Shown here: one piece after another, positions 50,399 to 59,098 of the stretch
How positions within the stretch are numbered: the stretch's first letter is position 1
Layout of the letters: each line of letters begins with the position of its first letter
DNA from: Streptomyces sp. NBC_00523
Lineage (GTDB): Bacteria; Actinomycetota; Actinomycetes; Streptomycetales; Streptomycetaceae
DNA: 64,000 nt
Assembly (NCBI RefSeq): GCF_036346615.1
Contig: NZ_CP107836.1
Location: 744,001-808,000 of the forward strand
Reading direction: 5' to 3'
Position numbers and translations under genes: made by a program
Notes under the pieces: generated by a model
Databases searched by the model: none
What the model was told of the DNA's origin: nothing
Seen by the model: only the letters and a program-made list of their open reading frames with translations

Positions 50399-50433
50399 GA
50401 CGGACTCCGTTTCGCCGGGTACGGAAGGATCGC

Positions 50434-50486
50434 TAGTACGATACATCCCGTAGTACGACGCCCGTCAAATTACGACCACTCTCGTA
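50434..50486. promoter_or_regulatory. Phased TACGA repeats upstream of old yellow enzyme
   Basis: TACGA occurs at 50437, 50454 and 50471, each 17 bp apart; the first two are part of TAGTACGA. TCGTA at 50482 makes an inverted pair with the third, spacing 6, as at 31023-31038. The array lies 36-88 bp before the gene. Confidence 0.6.
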
Positions 50487-50516
50487 CAAGCGGCCTGCGG
50501 CTGCGCGGGGTCCGGG

Positions 50517-50795
50517 TCAGCGGGGTTTCAGCGGGTACGAGCTGCGGCCTGCCGCGTCGTCTATCTCGTCGTGCGCCTTGGTCAGGAGCTTCATCGCCAG
50601 TTCGTTGAGCGCGCGGGCTCCGGCGATCTCCTCCCCCACCCGGGGCTGCTCGGCGTCGGAGGGGTGGCGGCTGGCGTAGCCGTGGGCGCGCACCTCCTGT
50701 CCGTCGGAGAGCCGCACCAGGGCGGCCGCGCGGGTGCGGTGGGTGTCCTCCTCGAATTCCAGCTCGATGTGCCATCCGACAGCGGTCCGGGTCAT
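50517..50795 (-). CDS. DUF1876 family small protein
   Basis: A 92-residue protein: WHIELEFEEDTHRTRAAALV, EVRAHGYASRHPSD and ELAMKLLTKAHDEID fit DUF1876, a small alpha/beta domain with a fold like a double-stranded RNA-binding domain. Function unknown. GGAGG stands 7 bases before the ATG at 50795. It follows a 126-aa hypothetical gene in the same direction by 63 bp. Confidence 0.82.
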   Translation of the reverse strand: MTRTAVGWHIELEFEEDTHRTRAAALVRLSDGQEVRAHGYASRHPSDAEQPRVGEEIAGARALNELAMKLLTKAHDEIDDAAGRSSYPLKPR

Positions 50796-50858
50796 GGCGT
50801 TCACCTCCGGAAGGTCTCCCTTCCAGGGTGCGCCCGCCGCCGGGCCGCGCGCCAACGC

Positions 50859-51239
50859 TCACGCCCCCGGCAGCCGGCCCCGGCGCCGGAGCGGGATGGA
50901 GGCGTCGGCGTCGTACAGCTGGTTCCAGCTGCGTCCCGCGCCGGACGTCCAGGTGACGTGGGCGGTGCCGCCTTCGACGCGGACGGCGTCCACGGTCATG
51001 ACGCGGTCGCCGTCGCGCACATCGCCCCGGTGCAGTTCATCCGCCCGGACGGTGACGTGGTGGGCCGGTCCGCTCTCGGCCTCGTCCGCCGCGAAGCCGA
51101 GAGCGGCCGCCAGTTCCCGGGCCCGGGCCGGAGTGCACCGGAGGGTGTGCTCGCCGGACGGGGTGGCGACGGTGATCCCGACCTCCGCCCCGGCGGGGGC
51201 GATCTCCAGGATTCCGCTGTTCCCGTGCTCGTCCGTCAT
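50859..51239 (-). CDS. Hypothetical protein (126 aa)
   Basis: A 126-residue acidic, probably cytoplasmic protein. The first half (VGITVATPSGEHTLRCTPAR) and second half (VMTVDAVRVEGGTAHVTWTS) look like beta-rich segments around a helix ARELAAALGFAADEAE. I do not recognise a family. It lies between the GH115 gene (39 bp upstream) and the DUF1876 gene, same direction, and may be read through from the xylan genes. Confidence 0.6.
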   Translation of the reverse strand: MTDEHGNSGILEIAPAGAEVGITVATPSGEHTLRCTPARARELAAALGFAADEAESGPAHHVTVRADELHRGDVRDGDRVMTVDAVRVEGGTAHVTWTSGAGRSWNQLYDADASIPLRRRGRLPGA

Positions 51240-51278
51240 CGCTGCACACCTTCCCGTGTACGTTCCGTGCCGCCGGGC

Positions 51279-54200
51279 TCAGTCCAGCCGGAGGCTTTCC
51301 GGCGGGCCCAGGTAGCTGGGTTCGAGGCCGCCGGTGTCGATCACCAGGTTCTGGAGGACCACCGTCGGGTCGACCATCCAGAATTTCAGCACATGCACCC
51401 CGGGTCCGGTGACGTGGTGGACCGTGCCGGTGATGTTGACGTTGTCGGAGGTGTGCCGGGCCCACTGGGCGTTCATGGTCCCGTCGTCGGCCCCCGTCGC
51501 CTTCGTGACGTTCACCCGTTGCGGGGCGGCGTCGTCGAAGGAGACCGCGTAGGTCAGCCCGTCGGTCGGCAGCGCGTTGTTGCGGGGTGAGAGGTACGCG
51601 TACACGGTGACCGGCCCGGTGGTGAACAGGCTGACCCGGTACTCCAGGCGCGGGCTCCGGCCGGCGGGCGTCTGCCGGGCCGCGGTGACCGGGAAGGGCT
51701 CCATGCCGGCCCCGGTGCGTCCGATGTCCGGGATGCGCTGCCAGGTGACGCCCCGGCCGCCGACGGCCCGGTGGTAGTGGTCGGCCGCGATGGACACGTA
51801 TCCCCCGGCCTCCACGAAGCCGCCGAGCCGGGAGCGGGAGAGCGCCGGGCGGTCGGTCACCGCCGTGACGGTCACCTCCGCCCCGTCGGGCCCCGTGACG
51901 GTGACGGGGACGCGGGTGACGCCCTTCGGCGCCCGCTCCCAGTCGACGCGCAGGGTGATTCGGTCCTGCGTGGTGACGCGTCCGCGCACCCGGTCGGCGG
52001 TCAGCCAGGACGCCCCGGTCCGCACCCGGTAGTCGAAGGGGGCGCCGCCCCGGTTGAAGACCTCGATGTACTGGGCGGGCCGGGTCTGGTACGGGCTGAA
52101 CACCGGCAGCACGGCGGGCTCGGTCCCATGCGGCCACCATGCCGTGGAACCGTCCACGGCGACGCCCATAGCGGCCCGTGCGGGCAGGTCGATGCGCCGG
52201 ACGGCCGGGAAGAGCACGTCCTTGATGGCCACGTTGTCGATCTCGGGCTGCTGCCAGGGCGCGTTGGATCCGTAGCGTTCGACGTCGCCGTAGTCGATGT
52301 GCGGCTGGGTCTGGAAGCCCTGCCACTTGCCGCCCGCGATCTTCGTGTTGAAGCGGTCTGCCAGGGCGAAGTCGTCGGCGAGCCGCGCCTCCGCGGTGGC
52401 CGCCAACTCGTTGGTGAGGGCCCGGCCCTGGGCCGCGTAATGGATGTTGGTGAACTCCGCCTCGCGCAGCGCGTACAGGTTGGCGGTGGCCGCGACCTCA
52501 TAGCCGACGAGTTCGTACCAGGCGTCCTGGGCGGACGCGGGCAGCCGGCGTCCGATCCGCCCGGCGCGCTCGCCGAGCAGCCGCCACTCCTCGGTGACGC
52601 GCTCCAGCTCGCGGTAGTGGACGAGGCCGAACGGGGACGCCTGGTCGTCGTGGACCACGGCGGAGCTGTCGGTCGCGGGGTCCTTGGCGGGGTCGAGGGT
52701 GATCCGGCGGTTGAGCAGCTCGGGCTTGCGGCGGGCCTGGAGCCGGGCGTACTCGCGCAGGACGGCGGCGATCTCGGCGGCCTGCTTCTCGCCGAAGTTC
52801 TGCCGGGCGTACGTCTCCTCCCACTCCGGCAGCCGGTCCAGGGGCCAGCGCTCCGGGTTCCAGGCGTACTCCAGGAAGAACTGCGTGGGCAGTTCGTTGC
52901 CCTTGAGGTCGCCGACGTTGGTGACCCACAGTCCGTGGTTGCCGTAGGCGTGGCACTGGTGGAGCTGGTCCCACATGTTGGGCAGCGACGCGGTGTCGAC
53001 CCACTTGTAGTTGCGGCCGACGCCGACGTAGTCGAAGTGGTAGTAGAGCCCGTAGCCGCCCTGCCGCGGGCCCTCGGCGGGGTCGGGGAGCTTGCGGATG
53101 TTGGCCCAGTTGTCGTCGGTGAGGACCACGGTGACGTCGTCGGGGACGCGCAGCCCCCGGTCCCAGTAGCGCTGGACCTCCTTGTAGAGGGTCCAGACCT
53201 GCGGGATCGTGGTGACGTCCTTGCCGGAGACCTCGGCGAGGATCTGCCGCTGGGTGGCGATGATCTCGGTCATCAGCTCGATGCCGTCGCCGTCGGGGAG
53301 GCTGACGTCGCCGTTGCCCCGCATGCCGAGGGTGACGACGCCTTCGAAGTCCTCGTCCTTCATCCGGCGGATGCCGTCGGCCCAGTACGCCTTGAGCGCG
53401 TCGGCGTTGCGGCGGAAGGACCACTCGCCGGTGCCGCCGTAGGGGTCGTGGCCGGGGGTGGTGATGTTGCCTTCACCGTCGCGCACGGCGGCGACGGCGT
53501 GCCGGTTCCACTCCTCGATGCCGCGCATCATGGGTGCCTCGTGCGAGGTGCCCATGACGACGCCGTACGCCTTGGCGGTGGCGTGGTTGAGCGGGTCGTC
53601 CTCGGCGAAGGCGCGGCCCCAGACGGCCGGCCACAGGTAGTTGGCCTTGAGCCGGAGCATGACTTCGAAGACGCGGGCGTAGAAGTCGGCGTTGAAGCCG
53701 CCCTCGAAGCCGGGCGCCTTGCCGGGGCCGAAGTACGCGGGGGCCCAGGTGCCGAGCGCCGGGTTCTCGTCGTTGATGAAGAAGCCGCGGTACTTCACGG
53801 CCGGGGTGCCCTGGGTGTGGCGTCCGGGCCGTACGTGGATCTCGTCGCGGTGTACGGGGGTGACGTCGTCCCACCAGTACCAGGGCGAGACGCCGATGCC
53901 GCGCGAGACGTCGTAGGCGCCGAAGATCGTCCCGCGCTGGTCGCTGCCGGCGATGACGAACGCGCGCTCGACGCCGGGCAGCGGGTGGTCGACGACAGTC
54001 TGGAGGCTGGTCTCCCACCTGCCGCGGATCGAGGAGACGTCGAGCCGGCCCTCGGCGACCAGCCGGTCGATCAGGGGGCTGCGGCCCACGGTGCCGACGA
54101 TGGTGATCTCGCGGGCCTCGGGCACCGCCCCGTGCGAGAGGGCGGGGCGGACTCCGGTGACGCGTTCGATGTCGTCGCGGAGGTCGCCGGCGACCCGGAC

Positions 54201-54476
54201 GACGCCCGGCCAGTCGCGGTCGCTGACCAGGACCGGGGCCGCCCGTCCGTGGCGGACCAGCGGGAAGCCGCCGCGCTGTGCGGTGAACGAGATGTAGGCG
54301 CCGGGGTCGGTGGGCCGGGGCGCGGGGCCGTGTCCGGTGGCGGACGCCTCACCGGTCAGTCCGACGAGGGAGCCGAGGGGGGTGGCGCCGAGGGCGGTGA
54401 TCCCGAGGCCGAGGCCCAGGACCGACCGGCGGCTGGTGGGCCGGGGGGTTCCGGTGTCGGGGCTGTCGCTGTCCAT
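51279..54476 (-). CDS. Secreted GH115 alpha-glucuronidase
   Basis: A 1065-residue secreted enzyme. The signal has twin arginines, TSRRSVLGLGLGITALGA, so Tat export is expected. The body matches GH115 throughout: VRVAGDLRDDIERVTGVRP, GSDQRGTIFGAYDVSRGIGV, SPWYWWDDVTPVHRDE, KYRGFFINDENPALGTWA, LKANYLWPAVWGRAFAEDDP and GTSHEAPMMRGIEEW. A C-terminal beta-sandwich starts near residue 870. GH115 enzymes remove (4-O-methyl) glucuronic acid from main-chain xylose of xylan. It begins 20 bp after the GH10 xylanase stop, so they are co-transcribed. Confidence 0.93.
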   Translation of the reverse strand: MDSDSPDTGTPRPTSRRSVLGLGLGITALGATPLGSLVGLTGEASATGHGPAPRPTDPGAYISFTAQRGGFPLVRHGRAAPVLVSDRDWPGVVRVAGDLRDDIERVTGVRPALSHGAVPEAREITIVGTVGRSPLIDRLVAEGRLDVSSIRGRWETSLQTVVDHPLPGVERAFVIAGSDQRGTIFGAYDVSRGIGVSPWYWWDDVTPVHRDEIHVRPGRHTQGTPAVKYRGFFINDENPALGTWAPAYFGPGKAPGFEGGFNADFYARVFEVMLRLKANYLWPAVWGRAFAEDDPLNHATAKAYGVVMGTSHEAPMMRGIEEWNRHAVAAVRDGEGNITTPGHDPYGGTGEWSFRRNADALKAYWADGIRRMKDEDFEGVVTLGMRGNGDVSLPDGDGIELMTEIIATQRQILAEVSGKDVTTIPQVWTLYKEVQRYWDRGLRVPDDVTVVLTDDNWANIRKLPDPAEGPRQGGYGLYYHFDYVGVGRNYKWVDTASLPNMWDQLHQCHAYGNHGLWVTNVGDLKGNELPTQFFLEYAWNPERWPLDRLPEWEETYARQNFGEKQAAEIAAVLREYARLQARRKPELLNRRITLDPAKDPATDSSAVVHDDQASPFGLVHYRELERVTEEWRLLGERAGRIGRRLPASAQDAWYELVGYEVAATANLYALREAEFTNIHYAAQGRALTNELAATAEARLADDFALADRFNTKIAGGKWQGFQTQPHIDYGDVERYGSNAPWQQPEIDNVAIKDVLFPAVRRIDLPARAAMGVAVDGSTAWWPHGTEPAVLPVFSPYQTRPAQYIEVFNRGGAPFDYRVRTGASWLTADRVRGRVTTQDRITLRVDWERAPKGVTRVPVTVTGPDGAEVTVTAVTDRPALSRSRLGGFVEAGGYVSIAADHYHRAVGGRGVTWQRIPDIGRTGAGMEPFPVTAARQTPAGRSPRLEYRVSLFTTGPVTVYAYLSPRNNALPTDGLTYAVSFDDAAPQRVNVTKATGADDGTMNAQWARHTSDNVNITGTVHHVTGPGVHVLKFWMVDPTVVLQNLVIDTGGLEPSYLGPPESLRLD

Positions 54477-54496
54477 CCTGCTGTCCTCCTCCCCGC

Positions 54497-55582
54497 TCAG
54501 TTGCGGCCGGCGGCGAGCAGCAGGTCGTCGCGCAGGGCGCTGTAGGCGGGCTTGGCCTTGTAGTTCTCGTCGAAGAGGTTGGCCGCGCCCTCACCCTCGA
54601 AGGTGTCGGGCACCCAGGAGTACTTGTCGGTGAAGCCCCAGACGGTGAAGTCGGTGCACTTGCGGGTGAGCAGGCAGCCGCGCAGCAGTACGTCGTAGCC
54701 CTCGGCCTGGGCCTCCTGCTTGGTGCTGTCGGAGGGCATCGGGATACGGACGTCGGCCTCGGTGATCGCGGTCTCCAGGCCGAGGTCGTCGAACCGCTTC
54801 ATGTTCTCGGCGATGTCGTGGGGGGCGTTGTACTGGACGGACAGGTGGCCCTGGATGCCGACGCCGTCGATCGGTACGCGCTGCTTGCGCAGTTCGACGA
54901 CCAGGTTGTAGAGGGCGGTGCTCTTCGCGTTGACGCCCTCGATGTTGTAGTCGTTGATGAACAGCTTGGCCTTGGGGTCGGCCGCGTGGGCCCAGCGGAA
55001 GGCGTCCGCGATGTAGCCGGGGCCGAGCTTCTGGAGCCAGATGCTGTCGCGCAGGGTGCCGTCGTCGTTGAACACCTCGTTGACGACGTCCCACTGCCAG
55101 ATGCGCCCCTTGAAGTGGCGGGCCTCGTCGGTGATGTGCTTGCGGAGGATGGCGCGCAGCTCGTCGGCGGAGAAGTCGCCGGTGGTGAGCCAGCTGGGCA
55201 GCTGGTTGTGCCAGAGCAGGGTGTGGCCGCGTACCAGCTGGCCGTTGGCGCGGGCGAAGTCGACCAGCATGTCGGCCTCCTTCCAGTCGTACTGGCCGCG
55301 AGTCGGCTCGACGACCTCCCACTTCATGACGTTCTCGGGGGTGACCGAGCTGAACTCGCTCGCGGCCTTGGCACGGTAGGGCTCGTCGTCCGCCAGGGCC
55401 GCCATGTCGACGGCGGTGCCGATGCGCACGCCCGACCGCAGGCCGAGGCCGCCGAGAGTGTCGGACCGCGTGTCCTTGTGCCCGCGTCCGGTGTCGTCGT
55501 GGGCGAAGGCGTTGATGGTGCACGGGGCGAGCAGTGCCGCGGCGGCGGTGCCGACCAGGACAGCCTTGATTGGCTTGCGCAT
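54497..55582 (-). CDS. Secreted GH10 endo-1,4-beta-xylanase
   Basis: A 361-residue single-domain xylanase with a signal peptide of about 27 residues (VLVGTAAAALLAP...NAFA). GH10 landmarks: FSSVTPENVMKWE, GHTLLWHNQLPSWL, the acid/base Glu169 in WDVVNEVF, and the nucleophile Glu275 in AITEADVRI, then VWGFTDKYSW. No carbohydrate-binding module follows, so soluble xylan is the likely target. GH10 enzymes accept substituted xylan, in line with the GH115 partner. A CGAAAGTTTCG site lies 72 bp upstream. Confidence 0.95.
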   Translation of the reverse strand: MRKPIKAVLVGTAAAALLAPCTINAFAHDDTGRGHKDTRSDTLGGLGLRSGVRIGTAVDMAALADDEPYRAKAASEFSSVTPENVMKWEVVEPTRGQYDWKEADMLVDFARANGQLVRGHTLLWHNQLPSWLTTGDFSADELRAILRKHITDEARHFKGRIWQWDVVNEVFNDDGTLRDSIWLQKLGPGYIADAFRWAHAADPKAKLFINDYNIEGVNAKSTALYNLVVELRKQRVPIDGVGIQGHLSVQYNAPHDIAENMKRFDDLGLETAITEADVRIPMPSDSTKQEAQAEGYDVLLRGCLLTRKCTDFTVWGFTDKYSWVPDTFEGEGAANLFDENYKAKPAYSALRDDLLLAAGRN

Positions 55583-55653
55583 GACAGAACCCTTCGAGAG
55601 TGCGCACGTCCGGGCCCCGGCGACCGGGGAGGCGTGCACGGGTGTGGGTGTTT

Positions 55654-55664
55654 CGAAAGTTTCG
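55654..55664. promoter_or_regulatory. Candidate BxlR operator upstream of xylanase
   Basis: CGAAAGTTTCG is an 11-bp palindrome (CGAAA/TTTCG, one central base). It is one base away from the site at 61359-61369 in front of the binding-protein gene. Confidence 0.7.
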
Positions 55665-55676
55665 TGGATCTGGGGA

Positions 55677-55720
55677 CCGGGTGGCGGCGCTGCGGTAAGG
55701 GCCGCGGCGCCACCACCCGG
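55677..55720. terminator. Stem-loop after bxlA
   Basis: CCGGGTGGCGGCGC pairs with GCGCCACCACCCGG (one mismatch), with further pairing inside. It lies just after the GH3 stop and before the xylanase operator. Confidence 0.65.
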
Positions 55721-55733
55721 AGCACGGGTGCGG

Positions 55734-58148
55734 TCAGCCCTGTACGGGCGCGGCCGCCGGCACGGCTTCGACCTCCGCGTCGCACACCAGCCGGCGACTG
55801 TGGTCGACGGTGCGCTCGGGACCGGTGAGGCGCAGGTGCACCGCGTGCCGGATGTCCTCGGCACCGCTGGACGTCGCGAGCCGCAGCTCCAGCGCGCCCG
55901 GCTCCACGATGCGCCGCCCGCCGATGCCGGTGAAGGACACCAGGTCGGCGTGGAACCGGAAGCGCACCCGAGCCTCCTGGCCCGCGTCGAGCGGCACCCG
56001 GGCGTAGCCGATGAGCCGGTTGTCGGGCCGGGTCGTCTGGGCGACCGGGTCGTGCACGTACAGCTGGACGACCTCCGCGCCCGCCCGGTCCCCGGTGTTG
56101 CGGACGGTGAGCTCGATGTCGGCGGAGCCGTCGGTGGGGACCTCCTCCGGGGCGGGGGCGCCGGGCTCCCAGGCGAAGGAGGTGTACGTGAGGCCGTGGC
56201 CGAAGGGGTAGAGCGGCGTCGGGTCCAGGTTGCTGACCCCGTTGGCGAGCCCGAGGGGCGGCTGGAGGTAGGTCCAGGGCTGGCCGCCCGGGTGGCGCGG
56301 TACGGAGACCGGCAGCCGGCCGGAGGGGCTGACCCGGCCGGAGAGCACGGAGGCCAGAGCGGGGGCGCCCTCCTCACCGGGGAAGAACGCCTGGACCACG
56401 GCGGCGGTGCGGTCCGCCCAGCGGCCGAGCGCGTACGGGCGGCCGGTCAGCAGGACCAGGACGACCGGGGTGCCGCTGTCCAGCAGCGCGTCGAGCAGTT
56501 CGCCCTGCACACCGGGCAGCGCGAGGTCGTCGGCGTCGCAGCCCTCGCCCGAGGTGCCGCGCCCGAAGAGTCCGGCCCGGTCGCCGAGCACGGCGACGCA
56601 GACGTCCGCGTCCCGGGCCAGGTCCACCGCTTCCGCGAACCCCGAGGTGTCGGTGCCGTCCACCTCGCAGCCGGGGGCGCCGGTGACCGTCGCGGCCGGG
56701 AACTCACCGCGCACCGCGTCGAGCACGGTCGGGATCTCGATGCCCATGGCGGTCTCGGGGTGCAGGACGCCGACGTGGCTGGGGAAGGAGTAGCAGCCGA
56801 GCATGGCGAGGGCGTCGTCGGCGCGGGGGCCGATCACCGCGATCCGGCCGGTCCCGGCGAGCGGCAGCGCCCCCTGCGGGTTGGCGAGCAGGACCACGGC
56901 CTGTTCGGCGAGTTCGCGGGCGAGGGCGCGGTTGCGCGGCGGGTCCAGGTCGATGGTCTCGCGCGCCTGCTCCGGGTCCGTGTCGCGCAGGAGGGCGGGG
57001 AGCGGGCTCCAGTCGGGGTCGAGGAGCCCGAGTTCGCACTTCTGGAGGAGGACCCGGTGCAGCGCGCGGTCGACCAGGGCTTCGGGGACCGTACCGGCCA
57101 GGACGGCGGCGGCGAGTTCTTCGCCGTAGCTGCGGACGGTGGGCAGTTCCACGTCCACCCCGGCCTGCAGGGCGAGGCGGGCGGCGTCGGCCCGGCCCTC
57201 GGCGACCTTGTGCAGGGTCTCCAGGAAGCCGATGGCGAAGTAGTCGGCGACGACGGTCCCCTCGAAGCCCCAGGTGTCGCGGAGCAGCCCGGTGAGCAGG
57301 GCGGGGTCCGCGGCCGACGGAACGCCGTCGATCTCCGCGTACGACTGCATGACGGAGCGGGCGCCGCCGTCGAGGAGGGCCATCTCGAAGGGCGGCAGGA
57401 TGACGTCGGCGAGTTCCCTGGCCCCGGCCCGGACCGGCGAGAGGTTGCGGGCGCCGGCCGATGCCGCGTACCCGGCGAAGTGCTTGAGGGTGGCGACGAT
57501 GCCGGCGGACTCCAGGCCCTTCACGTAGGCGGTGCCGATGGTGGCGACGAGGTAGGGGTCCTCGCCGATGGTCTCCTCGACGCGGCCCCAGCGCAGGTCC
57601 CGCACGACGTCCAGGACCGGGGCGAGGCCCTGGTGGATGCCCACGGACCGCATGTCGCTGCCGATCCGGTGCGCCATCTCGGTGACCAGGTCCGGGTTCC
57701 AGGCGGCGCCCCAGGAGAGCGGGACGGGGTAGGCGGTGGCGCCCCAGGCGGTGAAGCCCGCCAGGCACTCCTCGTGGGCGAGGGCCGGGATGCCGAAGCG
57801 GCCGGCGCCCGCAATGGCCCGCTGGGCGCGGGCGAGCGAGATCGCGCCGACGGCCGGGTCGACCGGGGCGGTGCCGAAGGGGCGGGTCAGCTGCCCCAGG
57901 CCGCGCGGGATCAGCGCGTCCCAGTCGATGGTGTCGACCATCTCGTTCTGGTGCGGGGCGACCCCGTCCCCGTCGGCGTCGGCGCCCACCCAGATTCCGT
58001 ACAGCTGGGCGGTCTTCTCCTGGAGGGTCATCCGGGAGACGAGATCGGCCACACGCTCCTCGGGGGCGAGCGAGGGGTCCTGCCAGGGGCCGTCGACGGC
58101 GGTGGCCGCTTCGGTCCTGCGGGCATGCGGAACAGGGGGGTTTGCCAT
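55734..58148 (-). CDS. bxlA: GH3 beta-xylosidase (BxlA type), cytoplasmic
   Basis: An 804-residue GH3 enzyme without a signal peptide, so it acts on imported xylo-oligosaccharides inside the cell. N-terminal barrel: LVSRMTLQEKTAQLYG, ATLKHFAGYAAS, MQSYAEIDGVPSA and the nucleophile Asp302 in TVVADYFAI. The alpha/beta sandwich holds VLLANPQGALPL and LFGRGTSGEGCD; a fibronectin-III-like domain (EVVQLYVHDPVAQTTRP) closes it. It follows the bxlG-type permease by 52 bp. Order and content equal the bxlREFGA locus described in Streptomyces thermoviolaceus, hence the symbol. Confidence 0.88.
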   Translation of the reverse strand: MANPPVPHARRTEAATAVDGPWQDPSLAPEERVADLVSRMTLQEKTAQLYGIWVGADADGDGVAPHQNEMVDTIDWDALIPRGLGQLTRPFGTAPVDPAVGAISLARAQRAIAGAGRFGIPALAHEECLAGFTAWGATAYPVPLSWGAAWNPDLVTEMAHRIGSDMRSVGIHQGLAPVLDVVRDLRWGRVEETIGEDPYLVATIGTAYVKGLESAGIVATLKHFAGYAASAGARNLSPVRAGARELADVILPPFEMALLDGGARSVMQSYAEIDGVPSAADPALLTGLLRDTWGFEGTVVADYFAIGFLETLHKVAEGRADAARLALQAGVDVELPTVRSYGEELAAAVLAGTVPEALVDRALHRVLLQKCELGLLDPDWSPLPALLRDTDPEQARETIDLDPPRNRALARELAEQAVVLLANPQGALPLAGTGRIAVIGPRADDALAMLGCYSFPSHVGVLHPETAMGIEIPTVLDAVRGEFPAATVTGAPGCEVDGTDTSGFAEAVDLARDADVCVAVLGDRAGLFGRGTSGEGCDADDLALPGVQGELLDALLDSGTPVVLVLLTGRPYALGRWADRTAAVVQAFFPGEEGAPALASVLSGRVSPSGRLPVSVPRHPGGQPWTYLQPPLGLANGVSNLDPTPLYPFGHGLTYTSFAWEPGAPAPEEVPTDGSADIELTVRNTGDRAGAEVVQLYVHDPVAQTTRPDNRLIGYARVPLDAGQEARVRFRFHADLVSFTGIGGRRIVEPGALELRLATSSGAEDIRHAVHLRLTGPERTVDHSRRLVCDAEVEAVPAAAPVQG

Positions 58149-58200
58149 GGCGGCGGAGATTCCTCTCAAGAGTGCGGTGGTACGCGGCGGCATGGGTGCG

Positions 58201-59094
58201 CTACTTGCCGCCCACCCCCATCAGTCCGTTGACCAGTGCCTTCCGTGCCACGAGGTACACGGCGAAGATCGGTACGACGGAGAGCACGATCGCGGCGAGC
58301 ACGGCCGGGATGTTCACCCCGAACTGGGACATGAAGTTGAAGAGACCGAGGGTCAGCACCCGGTTCTCCTCCGACTGGGTCAGGATCAGCGGGAACAGGA
58401 AGCCGTTCCACGCCTGGAGCGCCGTGTAGATCGCGACCGTGCTGATGCCCGCCTTGGACATCGGGATCGCCAGCTGCCACAGCATCCGCAGCGACGAGGC
58501 GCCGTCGAGCGCCATGGCCTCGTACATCTCCTCGGAGACGTCGCGCATGGTGCCGCTGAGGATCAGCACCGCCACCGGCATCGCGAACGCGGCGGTCGGC
58601 AGGATGATGGCCGTCAGGCTGTCGTACAGGCCCATCTTGCTGATGAGCAGGTAGAGCGGCACGATCACGGCCTGGGCGGGGATGGCGACGCCGAGCAGGA
58701 AGGTGCGGAAGGCGAGTCCGGAGAGCCTGCTGCGGGTGCGTACCGCGACGTACGCCACGGGGATCGAGAGGACCAGCACGATCGCCGTGGTCGCCACGGC
58801 GACGATCGCCGTGTTGGAGAGCATCGTGGAGAAGCCGCTGTCCAGCACCGTGCGGTAGTTGTCGAGCGTCGGGTCGGTCGGGATGGCCAGCGGATCGCCG
58901 TTCAGCGCCTCGTCCTGGTGCATCAGCGAGGACGAGACCAGCGTGTAGAGCGGGACGAGCACGAGCACGAGCCAGACCAGCGAGCCAAGGCCGGCCAGCG
59001 GGTTGCCCCACTTGCGGCGGCGCGCGGCGGTGGCCGGGCGGGTACGGGTCAGGGGCCGTGCGGGGCGCGCCGCGGGGCGGGTGTCGATCGACAT
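58201..59094 (-). CDS. bxlG: Xylo-oligosaccharide ABC transporter permease (MalG type)
   Basis: A 297-residue permease with six helices and EAA loop EMYEAMALDGASSLRMLWQL before AIPMSKAGISTVAIY. The short arginine-rich N-terminus is cytoplasmic. It is the second permease after the bxlF-type gene (4-bp gap between stop and ATG). There is no ATPase gene in the operon; MsiK is the expected partner. Confidence 0.9.
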   Translation of the reverse strand: MSIDTRPAARPARPLTRTRPATAARRRKWGNPLAGLGSLVWLVLVLVPLYTLVSSSLMHQDEALNGDPLAIPTDPTLDNYRTVLDSGFSTMLSNTAIVAVATTAIVLVLSIPVAYVAVRTRSRLSGLAFRTFLLGVAIPAQAVIVPLYLLISKMGLYDSLTAIILPTAAFAMPVAVLILSGTMRDVSEEMYEAMALDGASSLRMLWQLAIPMSKAGISTVAIYTALQAWNGFLFPLILTQSEENRVLTLGLFNFMSQFGVNIPAVLAAIVLSVVPIFAVYLVARKALVNGLMGVGGK

Positions 59095-59098
59095 CGCG

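Noticed and set aside
55404..58232. 942-codon plus-strand frame opposite bxlA
   Set aside because: Same reason: antisense shadow of a GH3 gene with clear catalytic motifs.
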